From: Triangularia verruculosa
Taxonomy: Eukaryota; Ascomycota; Sordariomycetes; Sordariales; Podosporaceae
Reading direction: 5' to 3'
Assembly: GCA_033296885.1 (NCBI GenBank)
Contig: MU863941.1
Coordinates: forward strand, 1-64,000
Length of the DNA: 64,000 bases
The translations under genes were made by a program, and so were the position numbers. Positions within the stretch are counted from its first letter, which is position 1. Each line of letters starts with the position of its first letter. Of this stretch, positions 56,519 through 64,000 are shown one piece after another. Below the pieces are notes generated by a model. That model had not been told where the DNA came from. It did no database searches and saw only the letters and a program-made list of their open reading frames with translations.

Positions 56519-56570
56519 TACGGGGGTACGGGGGTACGGAGGTACGGGGTACGGAGTACGGGGGTATGGG
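56519..56570. repeat. TACGGGGG-type G-rich tandem repeat
   Basis: Seven units of TAC/TAT followed by G runs of 3-5, in places interrupted by A. Several GGGG or longer runs separated by TAC could fold as a G-quadruplex on the plus strand. It lies about 300 bp before the PIR-like gene start. Confidence 0.85.
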
Positions 56571-56873
56571 ACGACGCCGAGCATGGGACAGTATATCGAG
56601 AGGTCCATTCCATTGGGGAGGTATTTCTTTCTCCTTCCGCCTCTCTCCCTCGATCCCACAAAATTTCTTCTCCTCCCTCACAAACTCCAAAACCGCCAAC
56701 TTTCACTTTCAGCACGAGGGCCGCATCAACCACCACTCCAAGTCAGACGATATCCACGACAAGGTGACGCATCATTCGCTTGCTAGCTCGGTTGTTTGGT
56801 AATTCGACCCCTCTGCCTGCAGGTAATACTCGACCTTGGCCGTTACCGACTCGCGTCAGCGAAAACCTTCATC

Positions 56874-57917
56874 ATGAAGTATCACGTTCTCGCTCTTCTT
56901 GCGGCCATCGTGGGCCCGGCTTTGGTCGCAGCCCAAGGTGTCACGGAGCGAATTGCGCCGACCGCAACTGCGGCCGCTGGTTGCCAGCCTAGCATTGACG
57001 GCCAGTTCGAGATTGCAATCGTGGATATGGGTAGCGTTCAGAAGCGCGATTTTATCGAGCACAAGGTCGGTTGTCAGCCTGGCTTGTACACCCCTCAACA
57101 ACACTGACTGTTGTGATAGAAGCGCACTGCTTGCACTGGCAACGGTGTTCTCCTTGCTGAGCTCAATGATGGTGTCATCACCGATTCTGCGGGTCGTACT
57201 GGCTACATTGCCAGCAACTACCAGTTCCAATTTGACGGGCCTCCCCAGGCTGGGGCCCTGTACACGGCCGGGTTTTCCCATTGCCCCAATGGCTCTTTGG
57301 CCCTGGGTGACTCGGCTGTTTGGTACCAATGCCGGTCTGGCAATTTCTATAATCTTTACGATCGCTATTGGGCCGAGCAGTGCTCTGCGGTTGAGATCCT
57401 GGTGTTGCCTTGCGGTGGTGCTGCTGCCGTCGATAATGGCCAGCGCACAGTCGGCACCGAGATGGCCACCACCACGGTGGTGATTCCCTTGAGCGACGGA
57501 CAGGTCCAGGTTGTTACCACCACTGTGCCTATCCCCATCTGCCAGATCGGTGACGGTATGTTCCCCCGCTGCTGTTTTCTCTTCGACAGCCAACTGACCC
57601 ATTGAGCAGGTCAAATTCAAGGCCACACCACTCCGTGCGCGGCTTTGACGACCCCGCCGTCTTCGGCCGTAACTGTCAACATCCCGCCCGTCTCTCAGTT
57701 TTCTGATGGGCAGATCCAAGTTACGCCCAAGCCTGTGCCCACCGCGACGGCCTCCTCGCCCGGGCCTGGCAACCAGACCATCCAGCAAACCACCGTGGGT
57801 GTTCCCACCGAGCCAGCTGTTGTTCCGACCAGAGCTCCGGGTGTCAGCTCTGCCGGCAGATTGCAGGCGGCCACTGCTTTCTTGATTGGAGCTGTCGGCA
57901 TCTTCTGCCTTCTCTAA
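56874..57917 (+). CDS. PIR-like cell-wall protein with GPI-type C-terminus
   Basis: Three exons, 56874-57065, 57120-57555 and 57610-57917, give 311 residues. Introns are both 54 nt. The N-terminus MKYHVLALLAAIVGPALVAA is a signal peptide. The middle is a cysteine-containing domain of about 130 residues (TACTGNGVLLAELNDGVITD, YNLYDRYWAEQC). Repeat cores of the PIR kind follow: IPLSDGQVQV, ICQIGDGQIQ and SQFSDGQIQV. In classical PIR proteins the Gln of SQIGDGQ(I/V)Q is ester-linked to beta-1,3-glucan. The C-terminus ends in SAGRLQAATAFLIGAVGIFCLL, a hydrophobic end typical of GPI addition, after a Ser/Thr/Pro-rich spacer. Together these indicate a wall protein bound both ways. Yeast PIR proteins usually lack a GPI signal. 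It acts in the cell wall and probably depends on the nearby mannose pathway only in a general sense. Confidence 0.83.
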
Positions 57918-58707
57918 TCTTTTCCACCCACTCAACTCATCGAACCACACCCGAACCCTTCTCAAAAACACCCGCTTCACACTGTAATTGTTTCGTTCAT
58001 TTCGGTAAGGGGCGTTTTCTCTCTCTATTTTTAATGGGTCTTAAAAAGCGGAGGAAAATGTGAAGGAAATAATGGGATGATAATGATGACACCTAGGGAG
58101 GAGCTTTCTAAAAAAATATTTCACTTGTGACTACTTTTCTCGGTGGTAATTTGCGGATTTGTTTTTCACCATTTTTCTTTCCAGCTCTTGTTCAGCTCGG
58201 TTCTCCATTTCCTTTGCAATTCCACGGTGACATCGGGGAACAGATACATGCGATGATGGTGAGGTGAAAAAGGGAGCAATAATTACATAGCCCGGCTGCT
58301 GCGATCTTTCGACGCGTTCTTTGTTGTATGTAGATGGGCTCTCATACAGGAGGGCGAGATTTGTACAATGGGAGAACGATATTCCATGAATTTTAATGAT
58401 CGGGCTGATGACGACGAGTGGAAGTGAAACCGATGAACCGAGGGGAGGAGTGAAGTCAACGCGACTTCTCGCGATGGTCGCGTTTGTGGTGTTGCGGGAC
58501 CCTGCAGCGGTGTGGTGGGGCAGCATTTGCCTTCATGATCCGTGCACTCAAGGTTACTCGTTCGCTTGATGCTGGTGTGCCAAGGCTCAACCACCGGGGC
58601 TTTCCGGACCTGCTGCCGTCATCAAACCTGGGCCTGTAGAAAGCCACTCAGTTTGCGAGAAACCATCCTCAGTTTTCTAATCACCAGAATCCCCACAAAC
58701 CGCCACT
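57918..58707. other. intergenic region
   Basis: 3' flank of the PIR-like gene and the promoter of the zinc-finger gene. T/A-rich near 58018-58140. No coding signal. Confidence 0.6.
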
Positions 58708-59589
58708 ATGTCGGAATACTGGAAATCAACCCCTAAGTACTGGTGCAAACACTGCTCCGTCTACGTCCGCGACACCAAGCTCGAGCGCGCCAACCACGAG
58801 TCCACGGGCAAGCATCAAGGCGCCATCAAGCGTTCTCTTCGCGAACTCCACAAGTCTGCCGACCAGGAACAACGAGAGAAGGAACGAGCGAAGCGGGAAG
58901 TAGAACGACTGAACGGGGTCGTTTCCGGTGCGGGGAGCTCATCTTCCGCAACATGGGCGAAGAAATATGGCAGCAGCAACAGCAGCAGCAGCGCGCCACC
59001 ACCGGCCCCATCAGGTCAATTATCGCAAGCTGAACGACAGAGACAACTGGAGCAACTGGCAGAGTTGGGAGTCAATATTCCAGCAGAGCTGAGGAAGGAC
59101 ATGGCCATGGTGGGAGAGTGGAGTGTGACGTCTACGAGGGTCATCGACGACGAATCCACAAACAAGACCGACGATAACAAGGACGAGAGCCGAGCAGTGG
59201 GGATAAAGAGGGAGAGGGAGAGGACCGAAGAAGAGAAGGAGCAGGAGGAGGCGCTGAATGGCTTGTTCAACAAGCGCAAGAGGTGGGGAGTTGGTTCGAA
59301 GAGCATGCCAGAAGAGGAGGATAAGGAGCTCGAGGAGTTGCTGAGTGGGGTGATCGTCAAGCCCAAGAGAGAGAAGGATGCCGAGGTCAAGCAGGAGGTT
59401 AAGGAGGAGGAAAGCCAAGAGAGGCCTGCTTTGGAAGTCATTCAAGATGTCAATGACGGGGCGCCTCCAGCTGCGGTCAAACAGGAACCAGAGGCGGGAG
59501 ATGCGCTGCCTGTGCCTACCGACGAAGAGTCCACGGCCGCAGCGGTAGTTTTCAAGAAGCGCAAGCCCAAGAATATTCGACAGAAGTAA
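58708..59589 (+). CDS. U1-type zinc-finger protein, WBP4-like
   Basis: A single exon of 293 residues. The first 40 residues form a matrin/U1-type zinc finger, C13-K-H-C16 with H30 and H36 (KYWCKHCSVYVRDTKLERAN). This is the same arrangement as in WBP4/FBP21 and related spliceosomal proteins. A long charged helix follows (QEQREKERAKREVERLN), then a Ser-rich linker, a KKYGS segment, and a Glu/Lys-rich C-terminus with the nuclear-localisation patch FKKRKPKNIRQK at the end. There is no WW domain, unlike human WBP4, but fungal members often lack it. Likely role: pre-mRNA splicing at the B complex, by family. It is close to the F-box/ankyrin gene on the same strand. Confidence 0.85.
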   Translation: MSEYWKSTPKYWCKHCSVYVRDTKLERANHESTGKHQGAIKRSLRELHKSADQEQREKERAKREVERLNGVVSGAGSSSSATWAKKYGSSNSSSSAPPPAPSGQLSQAERQRQLEQLAELGVNIPAELRKDMAMVGEWSVTSTRVIDDESTNKTDDNKDESRAVGIKRERERTEEEKEQEEALNGLFNKRKRWGVGSKSMPEEEDKELEELLSGVIVKPKREKDAEVKQEVKEEESQERPALEVIQDVNDGAPPAAVKQEPEAGDALPVPTDEESTAAAVVFKKRKPKNIRQK

Positions 59590-59835
59590 GATAATGACTG
59601 GTACGTAGACAGCCTTACAATCCATTTATTTCTATTGAATTCCAATTCTTAACACGACCCGGTGCACAGTCCTAGTGCGAGGACATCCGTCCTCAATTTT
59701 GCGAGCGGCACAGGCACATGGAGCCCTTGTGTGTCGACCTTTTAACACCACAACCCCTCAATCGCTTCAGGCACACACACTTCCCCGAGTTTCTTCAAGA
59801 ACAATTTCGAATATTGAGGAAAAGCATTTTCTGCC

Positions 59836-62265
59836 ATGGAAAACAGTCGAGTTTCTCGCCTTCATCCTGACCTCGCCGGATATCTCGAGCTGAGAAAGCA
59901 CGAGTACAATATGATGTACGATCGCTGGGCCAACGAACCGCAACCCTGCGATGAGCCTCCTCCGCATTGGCCTCCGCAGAGGTGCATGCTTAACCGCTTG
60001 CCTCACGAGCTCCCCCTCCTCATCTTCCGATATCTCTACCAAGCCGACCTCTTCCACCTCGCCCTCGCCTGCCACCACTTGGCCAACCTTGCCATTCCTG
60101 TCTTGTACTCTCGTGACATTGCCGAGTTCGATTGTCTGTCCCTCCGGTGGGCCTGCACATTTGGCATCCTCGGGACCCTCGATCGGGCGCTTCGGTATGG
60201 TGCCTCTGTCAACCACCGATTCGAACATGGGACGGCACTGGGATGCGCCTGGGTCCTTCGCGATACCACTTTCCACGAATGTGCGCTAAACACCCCACTC
60301 AAGCTCGCCATCTTCACAGACGACGTCGTGATGGTGCGAATACTTTGCGAGGAGGGTGTCCATGTCAATGTCCCGGATACCTTCTCCCCAAACTGCACCG
60401 TCTATCGACTACAAGCTCTATGTCCCCTACACCACGCGATCCGAACGCCCGATATGTATGTGCCGCCCGGCGTGCAGCCTGGAAACCCTCGAATAGTCCG
60501 CTATCTCCTGGACGCTGGCGCAGACCCAAACCAATACAGCACCCGTGCTTGGTCCACATCTGAATTCCGCCATGCTGTGCCCTTGTTGCCTCTGGTGCTT
60601 GCCATGCAGTCCGACGTGCCGGTCGAAACGGTTCGTCTTCTTCTCGAACGAGGAGCAGACCCCATGCTGGAAGGGCAATATGACGGGTGCCACGCAGTTG
60701 AACACCGCAAATCGACAGGTATCACCACGTCTGCCACCACGCTTGTCAGGCGTGTGTTCACGCGGGGGGAAGGCGTTTCCGCCACGGCATTAAAGATCTG
60801 CCTGGTCAGCAAAGACCCAGCTGTTTGGCAGTTCAACCACGAAAAGGTCCGACTTTTACTGCAGTATGGGGCTGCACTAGAGGCCCAACACATGGTTGCA
60901 AGATTTGCTTGTAATCGGGGGACCCCCAGCGAAGCTGACAAGAAGACACTGGAGTTGCTCAAGGTTTTTGTATTGAGCTTATCAGAGCCAAATGGGTTGG
61001 ATATGGTCGGTTTCGCACAGCGTGAAGTATCTCCCTTTCTAACGGTGATTCGATTGGCTGACCGCTGGGTGACACACGCCTCTTTCCTCAATGACCGGGC
61101 ACCGCACATTATTGAATTCCTCGAAATCACCACCGCTTTGCTTACTCGACTGGGGGAAGTGTGTGCGAAGGACGGCGAGTCTTCGCTCGGGAGAAACCTT
61201 AGCATTGTCGATATGAAGGACTCCTCGAGCACCTACGATCCGGGCTGGGAGACCAGTGATTTGACAGCGCTCCGTTGGCTTTGTATGCCGTTCCGATTTC
61301 TTGGTTCTGCTACGCTCATTGCGCCCCTGCTTCGTGAAGGTGCCGACATGAACAAGCCAGATTCGGAAGGCATGACGCCACTTCACTTTGCCGCCATGTT
61401 TGCCTCCGGACACAGACTGCGCACCTTGGTTGAGTTCCTCGGGGGTCCGGAGGTCTCCGGTCTGGCCATTGACGCCCGCGACATCACTGGTTGGACTCCG
61501 CTCCACTTTGCCTGTTTCTTTGGCCTTTCTACACAGCTTGAAGAACAGGTAGAGGCAGCTCGCTTGCTCCTCGACAATGGGGCTGACATTCACGCTCAAG
61601 CTATTGGTGGTTGGACTCCGCTATCCCTCGCTGTTAAGAATGCGAACCTCGAATTGGTAAGATTTCTACTTGAGCGAGGCGCCCAGCAGAAGGATATGTT
61701 TGGACCTCCTGGCCATGAATCTTTGAGGGGGAAGATGTTTTTCTGCAGATGTCTTGAGCAGAATACATCTGATTGGACAACATGGAGATTCACGGGCAAG
61801 ATTTCCACACGAGTCAACCAACTCCGGCACTTTGCGGCCACTGCTGGTGCTGGGGATGATGAGTTCATTTGCCCGCCATCGCCGCCACTACCATTGCCCC
61901 GGCACATGCGAAAGGACAAGGCCATGATCGACAGTCTGAGAGCTGCCAATGTCTCGTATGAGCACGAGACTCTTTCACTGCTCAATCCATTCATCGGGAA
62001 CTCCCCCGCGTTGGATAGTTGGGGTGAGCTTGTCAGGAATAACGCCGAGGAGTATGCTGACCAGGTGCTCCACAACCTGGCAGATCAACAGTCCGCAGAC
62101 GCTACTAGACAGGCATTTCTATGCTCATTCGAGGGTAGGTTTTATAATCGACCACCGACATCGAGTATTCTGTGTGTGCGCATGTGCCACATTGGGGAGG
62201 ACACCGATGACTATGATGAAGCCGATGGTACAGACGGAGGCGGCTGGTTCCCTCCTGATGATTAG
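59836..62265 (+). CDS. F-box and ankyrin-repeat protein
   Basis: A single exon of 809 residues. The F-box is at about residues 51-95 (MLNRLPHELPLLIFRYLYQADL). Ankyrin repeats follow: LDRALRYGASVNHRFEHG, LKLAIFTDDVVMVRILCEEG, IVRYLLDAGADPN and VRLLLERGADPML. A second block lies after residue 500 (GMTPLHFAAMF, GWTPLHFACFFGLS, GWTPLSLAVKNANLELVRFL). The two blocks are separated by about 200 non-repeat residues. F-box/ankyrin proteins are numerous and fast-evolving in filamentous fungi. They are presumed SCF substrate receptors whose ankyrin blocks bind clients. No introns, which is common for this class. The C-terminus is acidic (EDTDDYDEADGTDGGG). Confidence 0.88.
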   Translation: MENSRVSRLHPDLAGYLELRKHEYNMMYDRWANEPQPCDEPPPHWPPQRCMLNRLPHELPLLIFRYLYQADLFHLALACHHLANLAIPVLYSRDIAEFDCLSLRWACTFGILGTLDRALRYGASVNHRFEHGTALGCAWVLRDTTFHECALNTPLKLAIFTDDVVMVRILCEEGVHVNVPDTFSPNCTVYRLQALCPLHHAIRTPDMYVPPGVQPGNPRIVRYLLDAGADPNQYSTRAWSTSEFRHAVPLLPLVLAMQSDVPVETVRLLLERGADPMLEGQYDGCHAVEHRKSTGITTSATTLVRRVFTRGEGVSATALKICLVSKDPAVWQFNHEKVRLLLQYGAALEAQHMVARFACNRGTPSEADKKTLELLKVFVLSLSEPNGLDMVGFAQREVSPFLTVIRLADRWVTHASFLNDRAPHIIEFLEITTALLTRLGEVCAKDGESSLGRNLSIVDMKDSSSTYDPGWETSDLTALRWLCMPFRFLGSATLIAPLLREGADMNKPDSEGMTPLHFAAMFASGHRLRTLVEFLGGPEVSGLAIDARDITGWTPLHFACFFGLSTQLEEQVEAARLLLDNGADIHAQAIGGWTPLSLAVKNANLELVRFLLERGAQQKDMFGPPGHESLRGKMFFCRCLEQNTSDWTTWRFTGKISTRVNQLRHFAATAGAGDDEFICPPSPPLPLPRHMRKDKAMIDSLRAANVSYEHETLSLLNPFIGNSPALDSWGELVRNNAEEYADQVLHNLADQQSADATRQAFLCSFEGRFYNRPPTSSILCVRMCHIGEDTDDYDEADGTDGGGWFPPDD

Positions 62266-62545
62266 AGACGACACAGGGGAGATGTTTGTCTCCTTCATTC
62301 CTTCTTTTGCCGGTTTGTACGTACAGGTAACAATGCAGACAAGGTAGGGTCTCGTTTGTGCAGTGCTGGGTAAGGTAAAGCTCTGTATGCCGTTGCCGTA
62401 GATTTCACTAAAAACCCTGGTTTCACTTGGCCCATCGTAAAGCTTCCATTATTTGACCTTTCCCCAAAACCTTGTTGTCCATCAATCCCACCCAGTCTTC
62501 CTCTACCAACAACACCAACAACAACAACAATAGCCAACATTCATC

Positions 62546-64000
62546 ATGTCGACAGTATCACCGCTCGAGTTCCTGCCTGGTCTCAGGTTCGAATACTCAC
62601 CATCACGCCGACGCCTGGGATTCTACTCAGGCCGACCGTCGCCACTCGTCTTCCGCTTCCCGACGATGCACCTCGCTAAAAAGGCCCACCGCCTCGGCAT
62701 CACGGCCACCCGCGACTGCGAAAGCACTCCCTGGGAGTGGATAGTTCCGGATACAGACAAGCTCTTTGAGGCCCCTGACGACAGGGAGCCGCACAACCGT
62801 CTCGTGATCCTCAGGCACGCGTACCTCGTCCAGCGGGCGCACAACGCCATCACGGATATCCTGGAGGAGTGTATCGCTCAGCTTGTTCATCTTGGGGACG
62901 ACAGTGAGGAGTGGTACTGGTGTCGGGTTTCGGCGGCGCTGAGGCCGCAGTTCGGCAGTGCGGCGCTCACGGGTGAGGAGGTGAGGGAGATTGTGATGGT
63001 TTTTGTGAGGGGGAGGGTGAGGTATTTGGTTGAGAGTAAGGGGAGAGGGAGATGCGGGAGGATGGTTTGCGGGGAGGTTGCGGGGGCGGTGGATAGATGG
63101 GTGAGTGTGTTGGGGGGGAGCGTGCCGATGGAGAATTCGGGGCTGGGGGAGCTGGAGAGGGATACTACTTGGCTTGCGGTGCTGCAGTCGACGCTGGCGG
63201 AGCAGGGGGCGATGACGGGGGTTGGGGGGGTTCCGGATGGGGGGTTGGGGAGTTATGAGGATTTCTTTGCGAAGGCGTCGGCATGTTTGCTTGGGGGTGG
63301 TGGGGAGGGTGTCGAGGGGGTGACGGGGCTGCTTGTTTTTTCGTGGCCTGCGGAGGACGCTGAGGACAGGAGACGATATTTGGGCGCCGTTCTTGCACTC
63401 CGACGCCTGCGTTCTAATGACCTGAAAATTGTCAGGATTCAGGCGGTTCTTTTCTTTCCTTGGGACAATTACAGCCGGTATTTACATCCGTTTTGGAAGG
63501 ATCATGCCGATGCCATTACCACCTGGAAGAAAAGGCTCACGCTCAAAGTCGAACAGTGGGCGGCGGCCTCGTCGACCGAATCGAGAACGGTGATGCTGAG
63601 AAACGGCTTCGTTGGTGGAAAGTGGGACTACCGTGCTTACCGAGGCGGCATGTTTGTCAATACTAATAACGAGCCTGATGGGAGCGACTGTTGGGATGAC
63701 AGCAAGGGTGGCTTCGAGAACGACAACAAGGATCGCTATTTTGGGCCAGGCTCCATCTCAATGTGCATGAGCTGGATGCATGCGCTTCTCACAACCATGC
63801 CGCCGGGGATGACGGTAACGAAGGCCCAAGGCCAGGCTTGCGGCCATGAAGATGACATGGAAGACGATCTTCTGTTGCCTCCTGGCGGCTCCGAGGAGAA
63901 AATCAGGAAGTGGATGACGAGCAAGGGCTATGAGGGGGTCTTGGAGTGGGGATACAGACCCGATGAGTTGTCTGAGCACGAGACAGAGGAGGTGAAGGAG
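62546..64000 (+). CDS. unknown protein, 5' part, runs off the right edge
   Basis: The frame is open for 485 codons from the ATG at 62546 to the last base, with no stop, and belongs to a gene that continues beyond the window. The start context is TCATCATGTC. The sequence begins MSTVSPLEFLPGLRFEYSP and is a mixed soluble protein without signal peptide or transmembrane helix. Clear segments include YLVQRAHNAITDILEECIAQ, DDSEEWYWCRV, ENDNKDRYFGPGSI and an acidic end (SEHETEEVKE). I do not recognise a family. Base use is odd: the part from about 62940 to 63300 is extremely G-rich, giving many Gly, Arg and Val codons, while the flanks are balanced. A real gene is likely because a chance frame of this length is improbable. 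Confidence 0.7.
   Translation, partial: MSTVSPLEFLPGLRFEYSPSRRRLGFYSGRPSPLVFRFPTMHLAKKAHRLGITATRDCESTPWEWIVPDTDKLFEAPDDREPHNRLVILRHAYLVQRAHNAITDILEECIAQLVHLGDDSEEWYWCRVSAALRPQFGSAALTGEEVREIVMVFVRGRVRYLVESKGRGRCGRMVCGEVAGAVDRWVSVLGGSVPMENSGLGELERDTTWLAVLQSTLAEQGAMTGVGGVPDGGLGSYEDFFAKASACLLGGGGEGVEGVTGLLVFSWPAEDAEDRRRYLGAVLALRRLRSNDLKIVRIQAVLFFPWDNYSRYLHPFWKDHADAITTWKKRLTLKVEQWAAASSTESRTVMLRNGFVGGKWDYRAYRGGMFVNTNNEPDGSDCWDDSKGGFENDNKDRYFGPGSISMCMSWMHALLTTMPPGMTVTKAQGQACGHEDDMEDDLLLPPGGSEEKIRKWMTSKGYEGVLEWGYRPDELSEHETEEVKE

Larger units (their letters stand above)
54198..56873. other. 2.7-kb gene-free stretch with repeats
   Basis: No supported gene. It contains a GGWGCA hexamer repeat and a strong G-rich repeat close to the PIR-like gene (both listed). 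Otherwise nothing is recognised. Confidence 0.55.

Noticed and set aside
62583..62595. GGTTCGAAT-like tRNA B-box
   Set aside because: It lies inside the long ORF from 62546, and no cloverleaf or A-box is visible around it.

Overview
The window is nuclear DNA from a filamentous ascomycete, most likely a sordariomycete and perhaps Sordariales. The genes carry short introns (49-121 nt, apart from one of 317 nt) with GTANGT-type donors, CTAAC-like branch points and YAG acceptors. Codon use is C/G-rich at third positions, microsatellites are common, and the gene set is typical of such fungi. About 24 protein genes are supported. I saw no tRNA, rRNA, transposon or CRISPR array.

Layout. 1-8 kb is gene-poor, with microsatellites and one small cysteine-rich protein gene. 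8-25 kb is a dense, conserved housekeeping block: an F-box protein, a ZNF830-like zinc-finger protein, MED7, BYE1 (PHD/TFIIS-M/SPOC), the proteasome alpha subunit PRE9, a PAP2 lipid phosphatase, a secreted Ser/Thr/Pro-rich protein and a CDC4-like F-box/WD40 protein. 26-34 kb holds a MAPEG membrane protein, a dynamin-type GTPase and a GMPPA-type mannose-1-phosphate guanylyltransferase subunit. 34-37 kb is a sparse gap.

37-51 kb is an accessory-looking island. It holds a beta-lactamase-fold serine hydrolase, a class I glutamine-amidotransferase-like protein, a small secreted protein, an FAD monooxygenase divergent from a cytochrome P450, a DUF1772/anthrone-oxygenase-like membrane protein, a SnoaL/NTF2-like protein and an NmrA-like reductase. 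This set looks like tailoring or detoxification chemistry without any PKS, NRPS or terpene backbone enzyme in view. It is the best candidate here for an undescribed pathway; the proposed joint function is inference.

51-64 kb holds a MARVEL-domain protein with a Gln-rich tail, a PIR-like cell-wall protein with a GPI-type C-terminus, a U1-type zinc-finger protein (WBP4-like), a long F-box/ankyrin protein, and an unknown gene whose reading frame stays open past the right edge. Several gene pairs are divergent or convergent. Introns were placed by eye from splice sites, phase and family expectations.
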